From positions 6,448,001 to 6,512,000 of the forward strand of contig CM034106.1 of NCBI GenBank assembly GCA_019914945.1: DNA of 64,000 bases, given 5' to 3'. Under the pieces are notes generated by a model. The model saw only the letters and a list, made by a program, of their open reading frames with translations. It did not search any database and was not told where the DNA came from. Shown piece by piece: positions 10,166 through 20,842 of this stretch (its first letter is position 1; each line of letters opens with the position of its first letter). This DNA comes from Typha latifolia (Eukaryota; Streptophyta; Magnoliopsida; Poales; Typhaceae). Made by a program: the position numbers and the translations under genes.

Positions 10166-10942
10166 TGATACGATTCGGACTTCACCGACGTCGTCTCGAG
10201 CATGAATTCACTTTAGGAGTATTTTTATTTCATGTTTTAGTGTTTACTTTCCATTAAAATAAGTTTTCTGTAAGTCGCGTTCGAACGCGGGTGGAGTGAG
10301 TTCGAACGCGGTCGGCAAAAATTATGTTTTAGGGTTAATGTGAGTTGTTGGTTAGCCTATAAAAGGATGTGTAGGGCAACCAAAATTATCATTGATTATT
10401 GAGATTGAGTTTTGCCTTGCCTCCTTCGTCTTCTTCGCTTCCGTTCTCTCAATCCCCGGCGACGCCGCTTCTAACCTCCCTCGTCCGGCTAATCACCCTA
10501 GTCCCTTAGGGGTGGCCCTCTTCTCCCCCTTCGTCCAATCTATCCAACACTTTCCCTAATCCTTCCATCAACCACAACCGTTCCACCATCACTTTTCACC
10601 GGTGCCACCACATTAACGCCGGTCCACCACCATCCACCATTACCTAGGATCTCGTGCCTCCATCCACGAATCCAAAATAGAGCATCCTAACATTCGTCCA
10701 CTAAACGAACAATATCTCGAGATCCCCAACTCTGATTCGCCTGTAACTAGATTTATTGGAAAGCTCTTTTACGAGGCTACAAATATCAAAATCTCACGTC
10801 GATCTGACGACAGCATATTTTAGGATCTAATTTCAAAGTTCCGTGCCAGATCGTAACAATCTGGTATCAGAGCCTTAGCCCCAAAGAGAAGATCGTATCA
10901 ATCTGGTATCAGAGCCTTAGCCCCAAAGAGAAGATCGTATCA
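10166..10942 (+). repeat. 3' LTR (777 bp) of the LARD-like element
   Basis: Same ends, TATA offset and 42-bp terminal units as the 5' copy. Followed by the duplicated target TCTGA at 10943-10947 and then the resumed host LTR. Confidence 0.9.
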
Positions 10943-10947
10943 TCTGA

Positions 10948-12648
10948 TTAAATGGTAAGTAGTCTTATCCCCTAGATGCCATTCTCAAATTAGGATATAT
11001 TATATCTTATGTACATACATATTTTGGCCTCCAGCATTATTATATGACTTTATCTAGAGATTATTTCAGTCAAGCATATTTTATCATGCATTTAATTAGG
11101 CTGATCTGGGATATGAGTACATTGGCGATATATAGAGATGATTGGAGATGATTCTACTGTTATGATTATATACCGAGATGATCTCTAGCATGAGTGTGCA
11201 TGTGATAGACTAGCGGGAGTATACATGTGTTAGATACATAGTTGGAGACTACATTGCATCATTTTTTTTCTTGATTCCTGTTCCACCTAAATTCTTATTA
11301 TGCATTGACTTTTTATCGTACAGGATATATGCATATGATCTGGCATTTAGAGGGAAAGCATGAAATGTGATTTATAGGATAGTTGATAGAAAGCGTGAGG
11401 ATACCCGAGTGGACGTGAGGGTTAGGGTGTGCCTGGAGATGATTGATCGCTCGACATGGTCACGATCTTAATGGCCTTACGTCCGAGGTCGTTAGTCTGT
11501 GTGCACAGTAGACATTCGGAAACATGCCGTTCGCTAGGGCATATGTGGCGAGTTATCCTCATGAGGTTTCTATCAACTAGGAGGGTGCCCAATCTGGATG
11601 GATGTTAATACCCTTGCGGGTGGCGCGGTATAGTTATATTTGAGATACTCTTGCGGGTGGCGGAGTATGCTCTGAGCCTTCGAACATGATGTTGAGACCG
11701 GGTACTAGGTGTTCACTATACACAGTGGTCTAGTATGATGATGACATATAAAGATGACATTGATGACTGAGATGTTGAGAAATGCATATGATTTTATTAT
11801 CATCTGATTACCTGATTATCGAGTGGTCAATATACATCATATATGGTTGCATTTGATATCATAGCATGATCATGATCGACATGCATCATGTGTGACATGG
11901 AGATTTGTTTACTCATTGTCGAGAATTATATACTTTTATCAGTTATGACATATTATCTACTTTTCATTTATATATTATTGAGGATACATTCATATATTCA
12001 TTCATGACATGATGCTTTTTCTGATTCATATTATCCAGTACATGATTTACTCTCTGTTTGGCATCACTGATTCGAGGTAAGGTCTATTCACTAAGCCTTT
12101 TGCTCATGACTCTTTTTATTTTTTTTCTAACCACCTCATATATGTGGTACGTGATAGCAACTTGAAATATCACAAGAAGATATTTTAGATTGATTAGGTG
12201 AGCTATAGGTGTAAGATGGTATAGATGATAATTTATATAGAAATTGAGTTGTATCATTATTTGTAATATTTATACTTTATTGTATTAGACGATGATTTGT
12301 ATAATACATGTCAGATTATGGTGTACTCATGTATTAGTTATTTAGTTGTATCTTAATGGTTTGTTGTGGCGTATGTGGGTCCTACCAGATTATGCAGTGG
12401 TTTAGGTATATTATTGTGGACTTGGATATTCATATATTAATAGGTTTATTTGGCTAATAGTATAATTTATTTGGTGTTGGATTATGTGAGCATGGATATG
12501 TTAACAGGTATTATTTGATGATGTCATGACTATAAGTGCACAGGAGTGTATCTGTGTATGACGGGCCCCGCTTGACTTATCGCGTGCATCGCGCGTGCCC
12601 TATGGACGCGTGGTCGTGCACGTGCCTGTGCCAGGCGGGGCCATTACA
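10948..12648 (+). repeat. 5' LTR of the Tekay/Del-like element, right half
   Basis: Its first 145 bases align with 17530-17673 of the 3' LTR. The block around 11570-11690 (cttgcgggtggcg twice) and the GC-rich end (gcgcgtgccctatggacgcg...ggggccattaca) match the solo LTR at 37685-39429. It ends CCATTACA before the ATTCAGG spacer and primer site. Confidence 0.75.
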
Positions 12649-12655
12649 ATTCAGG

Positions 12656-12668
12656 TGGTATTAGAGCC
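12656..12668 (+). promoter_or_regulatory. Primer-binding site of the Tekay/Del-like element
   Basis: TGGTATTAGAGCC, one C-to-T change from the standard iMet-tRNA site, 7 bases after the LTR end. Confidence 0.78.
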
Positions 12669-15600
12669 TAGGTTTAAGGATGATCTGGTAAACCATCAAG
12701 TACACTAATTGTCGATTTGGTTTAGGGTTACGCTAGTAGTCGATCTCAATGAGTTTGATATTAATTAGTTGAGATAGAAATCTAGGTTGTGATGTTGAGA
12801 TTATTAAGTTTTGATATTTTATGATATTGATAGAAATAATTTGTGATATTGGTAGATTTAGAATTTATCTGAGCGACTAATGAATAGGAAGAGATATTAC
12901 TAAATCATGCATTGATGTTATCGATGTCGAAGTGTTATAGTCTGTGGAGCATAATATTGGAGATGTTGACATGTTCATATGATGTGATAAAATGTAGAAA
13001 TTTCTAAACATGTGGAGATATTTATTTATGCAGAAGAATTATTATCAGTAGATTGGAGGTTACTCTAAACAAATATATCATATTTTTGTGATTTTTTATC
13101 TTTTATGGATATATTTGAGATTAGGAGATTGATATAAAGAGATATATGTCCAGAAAGACTATTTTGATTTTTATGAGGATTATAATTATGGATTGTGGAT
13201 GGATGAGTTAGACATATGATGATTTTGTATAGTGAAAAAGATATTAGGTGATGTGATATAGATTATTGTAGATTGTATATAGAAAAGAATTTTTAGAATG
13301 ACTGGTATGATAAATTATGTTTGCAAAATACTTGTGTTAGTAGGTATAAAATTTTAATTATACCGACAAGATAGATGATTTAATAGGGATGTGTTTGTCC
13401 AATAATATTACTAGAGGATTAACATCTTGTTTAAATCTTTAAGTTGATGATTACTAAATAGGGTAATGAGTATAGGAAATATGACATGGATATAGCTATT
13501 GGATTATGAATTATTTCAGTAGTGGAGACTTAATGTATATCTTTTCGGATGACATGATAGTAGATTTAGTTTAGAAGTTGCTGATTGTGTGAATTTGATT
13601 AGATGGAAAGAACGATAATGAAATGAATTATATAGGGTGATGATAGTTGCTAAAGTTGATAGTCTCATGATCTATCTTATATGATAGTGAAAATATATTT
13701 TGATTATTAGTTTAGTTTTAGACATTGATTTAGAGGACAAGAATATTATAGCATGAAGATCATGTATTTTTGGTGATGAATTTTAATTACAAATATACAG
13801 ACTTATTTTTTTTATGATATTAATGATGTTATGGAAAGATTTTTGATGATGCTATAAGATTAAATCGTTCAGTATATGTGGTGGATTTTAAATAGAGAAT
13901 GTGATAGAATATTAAGTTGAGACTCTTGATGAAATATGAGGTTTAAGTGATTTAATTAAAAATTAGATATGTTGGTTTTTAATCATAGATGTTAAATTGA
14001 GATATTATGTGCTTTGACAGGTTAGTTGTATTGAAGAGATAGTTTGATAGAGTTATTCATAGTGCCTATAGATGTGATTATTTATTATGACTGATAGATG
14101 ATTTGGAAGTTGAATTAATTACTTCATAGGACGGTAATGAAGGGAATACAGAAGCCTATGATATTTCATATACAGTGTATCAATAGATGTTTATTATATT
14201 GTTAGATGATAAACAGATAATTATGTATAGGAAAGTGATTATATTAGCATTTGTTTAACCGTTAGCTTACATGCTCGATTATTGCTAGAGGTTATTGAGC
14301 GAGCCTTTTAGAATGATGAGATTGATCTTAATAATTGTAAAGATTTACAGGTTTGCATTTGAGTCTTAAAATAAAGATACATGATTGGGAGTTTCATGAT
14401 TGGTTCTATTATAGTTTGTGAAAATTTGATCTTCTAATGAATTGCAAAGTTAAGGTTGTGAGTTGATCTAAAGTAAAATGGAAGATATACTAGTTAGGTT
14501 GTAATTTATATTTTTGGATGTCTTCTGATCTATATGAATCAGTTAGTGTCAGTTATTTTATTAGCAGATCATAATAGCATTACCAATTCGGGAGATTAAT
14601 CTTAGTAGCTTTAGTTCATGTACAATGATTTTGTGGATTTGTCTAAGATATGTTTATGTATTCTTAAAGATCAAGTGTGATGGATTAGTAAATATTTGTG
14701 TGGCAATGGATTAATATTATGAATTAAATATTATATCTATCGAGATATTGAAGAGATTATTGGATTACTTAGTAGAACTCAGTAGATAATCTTTGGATTT
14801 GAATATCGATATCATTAAGTGATATTGTGGTGGATATACTAGTAGTGATAGTAATTAAATGGATAATGATCAAACTGAAATTTGTGAATCGAGGAATAAA
14901 TAGTTTGGATAAAGAAAATGATTGATAGAAAGACCATTATAAAGTCTATCATGCATGTTTCTTGAGATAGTTTGAGATAGTTTGAATTTAACATTTCAAA
15001 TGTTGCAGTTTAAGAAGGAAGATAATGTAGAGAATCAGAAGAGTGTATAAATTTTGTTTAAGGTTGCATTAGGATTAACATTGATAGGTTGGATTTGATG
15101 AACTTTATATTAATTTGAAGAATGTATTATGAATACAAGTTGATATTGTAGTCTTATATAGATAAGTGTGATATCTTATATTGATTTATTTAGTAATTGT
15201 ATAATGGTTTAAGCATATGAGCAGTGCATTTTAAATAAGATAGTTGGTGATACCACTTAAATTTAATGAGGATATCAGATGATGCTGAGTATGTTTAGAT
15301 TAGTGACATTATTTGTCTAGAAAAAGAAGCATGAGTTAAGTATTTCGGTTGTTCTTGAAATAACTTGTATTTATTGTTCTACTTGGTATTAGTGACAGTA
15401 TTGAAGGATAATCATTGATCATGTTTGGGTTCGGAGTATACATTCAGTAGATTGAAGATAATTTACTTAAATAGATTGTATTGTATTATCATAGGTGATC
15501 ATGGCATTACGTTGTTATATTGTTGCAGTTAGCAGAAAAATTGATAGATTTGGACAGCTTGAGGTATTTTTGAGTAGGATGTGATTCAATTAATAGGTGA

Positions 15601-15903
15601 CAATGCTTTTTATATTGTAGAATGAATGTACTCTTTCTTGCAGACTAGTGGTATTATTGATGTCTATAAACATAGTATGATTACCTGACTGAGCTAGATT
15701 AAGGAATTTTATCCTTGTAAGGGAGTTACTTGTGGTTGTGTAATGTTAGGAGTTAATGAGTAAGTTAGTCAACGAAATATGAGTTATGAATTTGAAAAAG
15801 TGAGATTACATAGTTGTTGATTTGATTAGAAGGTACTGGAACTAGGTATATGGATTTTCTTACAATACCAGCATGATATAAATTTCGGGGTCAAAATTTT
15901 CTT
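12669..15903 (+). pseudogene. Internal region of the Tekay/Del-like element, unreadable and C-depleted
   Basis: About 3.2 kb between primer site and purine tract, where gag-pol should be. All frames are dense with stops, no domain can be recognised, and the length is short for a full gag-pol. The plus strand is markedly poor in C: bases 13141-13200, 13261-13320 and 13561-13620 together hold 6 C against 41 G. This looks like a dead, heavily mutated coding region. Confidence 0.6.
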
Positions 15904-15919
15904 AAGGGGGGAAAGAAAA
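15904..15919 (+). promoter_or_regulatory. Polypurine tract before the 3' LTR
   Basis: AAGGGGGGAAAGAAAA directly abuts the LTR start at 15920. This is the normal plus-strand priming site of LTR elements. Confidence 0.85.
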
Positions 15920-17673
15920 TATAACAACCTGCCCTAAAAAAATAAATAAATAAATAAATAATAATTTGGGCATGACGTGGCCAGCCACAGTGTGGCCGGC
16001 CTCGTTCCCATGCAAGTTGCATGACCAACTTGCGTGGTGAGGGCCCACATGCCCACCGCCATTGCCGCAGCCGACCAGTTGGCGACCGGCTAGCGCGGTG
16101 GGCCCCGGCGCCGTCGCTCCTCCCCCTCCACCACCTCTCTCTCTCCCTCTAAATCTCTCTCCCTCTCTTTCTCTCTTTCTCTCCTTCTTGCCGCCGTCGC
16201 CGCACCCCTCACCGTCTTCTCTCTCTCTAACTCTCTCGTCCTCTCTCTCTTACCCTCCTCTGTCTCTCTCTCTATCACCTCTCTCTTTCTCTCCATCTCG
16301 TCGTCGCCGTCGCACCCCTCACCGCCTTCTCTCTCTTTAGCGCTCTCTCTCTAACTCTCTCGTTTTCTCTCTCTTACCTTCCTCTCTCTCTCTATCACCT
16401 CTCTCTTTCTCTCCTTCTCGCCAATGGCTTCTCGTCGTCGCCACTGCACCCCTCACCGCCTTCTCTCTTTAGTGCTCCCACTCTAACTCTCTCATTCTCT
16501 CTCTCTTACCCTCCTCTCTCTCTCTCAATCACCTCTCTCTCTCTCTCTCTCGAGCTCTCTTACCGACGCCAACCTGCCGCTGTCGCCGTCGTCATCGCCA
16601 CCGCCGTAGCCTAGGTGAGCCTCCCTCCCTTCCCTTCTCTTCTTCTTCTTCTTCTTCTTCTTCTTCTTCTTCTTCTTCTTCTTCTTCTTCTTCTTCTTCT
16701 TCTTCTTCTTTTCCTCTACTTGTTTTTCCTCTCTTCGTTTTACCTTCTCTGGCAATAAAACACGTCTAAATTAATTATGTTATTTAGTTAATCTAAATTA
16801 GATTTTTAGTTTAATTTTTCAAGAATAGATATATTTAGTAACATGGTTATTAGATAAGTGTAATTAGTGTAATTTTAGTTAATTATAATTATAAATATTT
16901 GTACATAAATATATTTTTAACTTCATATATTTTTATTAGATTAATACATGTATTTATAATTAGGTATATATATATGTATATGTACAACTTATTATACATT
17001 ATTATGCATGTAATATAATAGTAGGCTTACTTAATATTTATATTACATGATTAAGTAAAGATTATTTTATATGCAACTCTTTATTTGTTTAGTAAGGGTT
17101 GTAGTGACAAAATAATTAAAGTATAATTAGATGATATTATATAATATAGGTGCTTGTATTTTAAATTATATTATTGTATATGTAGCTCTTTTACATTTTT
17201 TTAATCAAAAGAGATTGACTATTATATACTTAATATATAATTAGCAAAATATGGTTTTATAAATAAATCTACAATTAGAATAATAACATATTAATATTAT
17301 TATAATTAAATATATGATATAGATCAAATTATTTAATAAAAACAAAAGAAGAAATTTTAAACATAATAAATTATCATATGTTACACAAACAGATCCCAAT
17401 TGGATAAATAGCTAACTTTATATTACTTAAATATTTTCAGATCCCAACCCTCTTATTTGAGACCCCGTGGACCTTGCTAGTGATTTGTAATGATTGATCG
17501 ATGGACGTGAGGGATACATATATTGGGTCTTCTCATCAAACGGTGAGTACTCTTATCCCCTAGACGCTTTTCTCAAATTATGATATATTATATCTTATGT
17601 ACATGCATGTTTTGGCCTCCAGCATTATTATATGACTTTATCTAGAGATGATTTCAGTCAAGCATATTTTATC
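15920..17673 (+). repeat. 3' LTR (truncated) of the Tekay/Del-like element
   Basis: Aligns with 4124-5877 and then with 10948 onward, without the inserted element. It ends abruptly at about 17673, where an unrelated Ty3 LTR fragment begins, so about half of this LTR is missing. Confidence 0.82.
16639..16709 (+). repeat. (CTT)n microsatellite
   Basis: About 70 bp of uninterrupted CTT/TTC triplets in the 3' LTR. The homologous site near 5040-5075 has only a short, broken version, so the run has expanded in this copy. The poly-Lys frame on the minus strand is an artefact. Confidence 0.95.
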
Positions 17674-18640
17674 CTAGTTTGATAGCCCACCAATGGCTAG
17701 ATAGATGTTAGGTTTAGTTTTTGGTATGAAAGGGGAAAAGGTGTTGTAGAAGAGGGAGGTTGGAATTGAGAGCTCGATAGTCTACACAAAACAGCCACGA
17801 CCCGTCCTTCTTCCACACGAGTAAGACTGGTGAATAAGAGCTTCTACTTGGCCTTATCACCCCGCTGGATAGCATCTCTTAGACCATCTTTGTTATAGCC
17901 TCCTTTTGGATAAATTAATATCGGTATGGCCTCATATTGGCCGGACCCCTGGCATGATCTCGATGCGATAGTCTTGCACCCTGGGTGATGGCAGTCGATG
18001 AGGGTGTTGAAACACATCTTCAAATTTCTGTAAAATAGCCTTTAAATAAGCGAGTAAGGGTGCTGAATCATCCACGTCTTGGGTCCCTTCGATGAGTTGC
18101 ATGAGGAACCCGCGGTACTTGGGTTTCAGCAACCCTTGTAAGGACTGCAGTGCTCCAAAGGTTTCTACGTTTGATGCAGTCATTAACTAGATCGGTTTGC
18201 CTTCGTATCTGAACTTCATCGCCATGGTGGTGAAGTTGAAGGTGACCGGTCCAAGATTCTGAAGCCATTGCACTTCAAGCACCATGTCAACTCCTCGAAA
18301 AGCCAACAAGTAAAGGTCAATTCAGAAGCCATGGCCCTGAATTTGTAGCTGGACCTTGTGGCATATGCCCTCAATTCTCAACATGGTGTTATCTCTGATG
18401 ATCACATCAAAGCCGTTAGAAGGCTCCAACTCTAATCCCAACCGCCTCACTATCCGTAAATCCACAAAATTATGGGTGCTTCCTGAATCAATAAGAATTA
18501 GCACATTTTTCTTCCTAATTATACCTTCGACTTGAAGAGTTTTTGGAGTCGATTCGCCAGCAAGCGAATGAAAGGAGAGTTCAGCTTGAACTTCCAGCGG
18601 GTTGTCATCTTCGGTATGGCCCACTTCTTTCACCTGCTGC
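17674..18640 (-). pseudogene. Ty3/gypsy fragment: protease and N-terminal RT fused to an LTR piece
   Basis: On the minus strand, 18633-18322 encodes an aspartic protease with LIDSGSTHNFVD (catalytic Asp in DSG). This is followed at 18268-17932 by the linker and the start of reverse transcriptase (FEDVFQHPHRLPSPRVQDYRI...), with frame breaks. RT continues brokenly to about 17770 and then joins directly to an LTR segment (17674-17765) that matches 19915-20010. The rest of RT, RNase H and integrase is missing, so a deletion joined RT to the downstream LTR. Confidence 0.75.
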
Positions 18641-18646
18641 CCACAC

Positions 18647-19495
18647 CAATGCGAACCGGGTCAGATCGGATCACATCAAAGGGAGATTAGGATCAATGGA
18701 TTGAGTCTAATTATCTTATTTGGTTATTTGGTTTAGTTAGAGTCTTAGCAGGTTAGGATTTTGTTTAATTAGCTAAATCTAGCTCTGCGCAGTTTTAGAA
18801 CAATATTCGTAGAATATTCTACACATATCTAAATAATATCAAACTAGTTGTATAAGGTTGCTAACCTCTAGATCTACAATTTTTATATTCATGACTTCTC
18901 CAGATTCGGAATCTATTTATAAAAAAATAAAGTGTTAATCCGTGAAGAAAAGGAAGACTAGTTTTGTTGGTTTGTTAGGGTTTTAACTTAGTTGTTAGAG
19001 TTATTTAATTTAGTTGATGAGTCTCTAAGGTGAGCCTCTATATATATGTGGAGGAAATCATAATTGGAGTATGATGATGATGATATTGGAATTGGCTTTG
19101 GCCTTTATCTCCGCCTCTACTTGTCTCTAACCATTGGCGCCCTCTCCTACCTCTCTTTTTCCACCGCCCAAGTCTTTGGTCGGCCTCTTCTATCTTCTGA
19201 CCTCCCTCTTCTACAATAACTTCTCTCCTTTTACATCAAGAACTAAACCTAGCATCTATCTAGCCATTGGTGAGCTATCAAGCTAGGATCTAATTGATCT
19301 TCGTCCATTGTTTGGTCGATATCTAACCGTCCGAATTCAATGATCTTGAATTCGTTGGAAAGCTCTCTCCAAGAGAAACAATATATCCAAAATTCAGGAG
19401 GATCCGTTGGTTAGATTATTCGCAAATCTCCTTAGAAGTTACGTGCTTCATTGAGTCCAAAACTATTGCAGATCAAATTAGGCCGGTTCGTAACA
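18647..19495 (+). repeat. LTR, plus orientation (family with TGATGCGAACC start)
   Basis: About 849 bp matching the solo LTR at 47638-48478 and the minus-strand LTR at 19699-20541. Begins (c)aatgcgaaccgggtcagatcgg and ends ggttcgtaaca. Flanks (CACAC and ACTGC) show no target duplication. It lies between minus-strand gag/protease pieces, so it either inserted into them or was joined by rearrangement. Confidence 0.78.
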
Positions 19496-19698
19496 ACTGC
19501 CATAATGGTCCGAGGAAAGTTGACTCTAATACCGGTTGGTACGAACCGGCCTTTCGTTCGACCTCACGAGCCCTATTGAGATGGCGATCTTGACGGAGCC
19601 GTGTGGTCTGTCTCCATGCCTTGTTCGCTTGTTTGCTGTGCTACCTTCGATCTTGTGGTAGCCATGACGGTCCGAGAAATGTTGGCTCTGAAACTAGT
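19496..19698 (-). pseudogene. Gag start and leader of a Ty3 element, partly duplicated
   Basis: On the minus strand, after the LTR end at 19699, the sequence reads ACTAGTTTCAGAGCC (a decayed primer site). An ATG at 19665 then opens a short frame starting MATTRSKVAQQTSE that stops at 19573. A similar leader plus LTR-end stretch occurs again at 19497-19552, about 157 bp away. Confidence 0.6.
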
Positions 19699-20541
19699 TG
19701 TTACGAACCAACCTAATCCGATCTGCAACAGTTTTGGACTTGATGAAGCACGTAACTTCCAAGGGAATATGCGAAGACCAATGGATCCCCTTGAATTTTG
19801 GATATGTTGTTGCTCTTGAAGAGAGCTTTCCAACGAATCCAATATCACAATATTCGGACAGTTAGATCTCAAGATATTTACCAAATAGTGGCCGAAGGTC
19901 AATTAGATCCTAGCTTGATAGCCCATCAATGGCTAGATAAATGCTAGGTTTAGTTCTTGGTGTAAAGGGAGATAAATTGTTGTAGAAGAGGGAGGTTAGA
20001 AGCTAGAAGAGGCCGACCAAAAACCTAGGTGGCGAAAAAAGGGTGGTGGGAGTGGGTGAGAGAAGTAAAGGAGGAGATTCAAAGCCAATTCCAATATCAT
20101 CATCATCATCATAGGACTCATCAATTAAATTAAACAACTCTCACAAATCCTAACAAACCAACAACTAAGTTAACCCGAACAAACCAACTAAATCAGTCTT
20201 TCTTATGTTCTCGGATTAACCCTTCATTTTAACGCTTATCTTCTCAGATTAAATTTTAGTTTCGTCATAGATATATTCTGAATCTGGAGAAGTCATAAAT
20301 ATCAAAGTTGTAGATCTGAAGGTTGGCGACCTTATCCAACTTGTTTGATATTATTTGGATATGTGTAGAATATTCTACAAATATTTTTTTCAAAATTATA
20401 CAGAGTTGAATTTAGCTAATTAAATAAAATCTTAACCTGTTAAGACTCTAACTAAACCAAATAACCAAATAAGATAATTAAATTCAATCTATTGAGCCTA
20501 ATCTCCCTTTGATGTGATCCGATCTGACTCGGTTCGCATCA
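19699..20541 (-). repeat. LTR, minus orientation, same family
   Basis: 843 bp, read on the minus strand from TGATGCGAACC (20541) to GGTTCGTAACA (19699), next to the decayed primer site and gag start. It is therefore the 5' LTR of a minus-strand element. The pair with 18647-19495 forms a head-to-head inverted arrangement. Confidence 0.8.
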
Positions 20542-20731
20542 CAATAACTCTATAGAGTCCCTCTAATTCGAGAAGTGCATCAAAGTTTTAATTCTCTCTT
20601 TTTTATTTTCCAAAATATTCATATGTAAATAAAATGAAATACACCAAACAATTTAAACCAACAAAATCTTAGAAAATCAACTGCAATCACCCAAATCCTA
20701 AAAAGAAATTAAAATAAAACAAAAAAATAAG

Positions 20732-20827
<96 letters not shown>

Positions 20828-20842
20828 ACACACACACACACA
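20732..20842. repeat. Compound microsatellite (TA)n(GA)n(CA)n
   Basis: TA repeats at 20732-20753, GA repeats at about 20754-20823 and CA repeats at about 20824-20842, uninterrupted. Confidence 0.97.

Larger units (their letters stand above)
5878..10942 (+). mobile_element. Young LTR retrotransposon, probably non-autonomous (LARD-like)
   Basis: Complete element with LTRs at 5878-6655 and 10166-10942, ends TGATAC/GTATCA and the 5-bp duplication TCTGA. The primer site is at 6659-6671. By eye the LTRs differ by about 16 substitutions and one small indel (about 2%), so it is much younger than its host element. The internal region has two long frames but no recognisable protease, reverse transcriptase, RNase H or integrase. 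It therefore probably relies on another element's enzymes. The last internal residues resemble the C-terminal tail of a Ty3 pol (the frame ends ...FPNFKP, and the bases after the stop read out as a GQG-like tail), and the LTR resembles Ty3 LTRs in this window. It is itself interrupted by a hAT transposon at 7458-8747. Confidence 0.88.
4124..17673 (+). mobile_element. Large Tekay/Del-like Ty3/gypsy LTR retrotransposon, decayed and nested
   Basis: The 5' LTR is 4124-5877 plus 10948-12648 (3,455 bp once the inserted element is removed). It is followed by a primer site at 12656-12668, an internal region to 15919 and a purine tract directly before the 3' LTR at 15920. The 3' LTR is homologous to the 5' LTR up to 17673, where it is cut by another fragment. 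LTRs begin TATAACAACCTGCCC (ancestral TG probably mutated to TA) and end CCATTACA. The very long LTR, the TGTAACAACC-type start and the ATTCAGG spacer before the primer site resemble the Tekay/Del group; this lineage call is from memory and is not proven. The internal region shows no intact coding. Confidence 0.75.

Noticed and set aside
16525..16755. Minus-strand frame with a long poly-Lys run
   Set aside because: It is the (CTT)n microsatellite of the LTR translated, not a gene.
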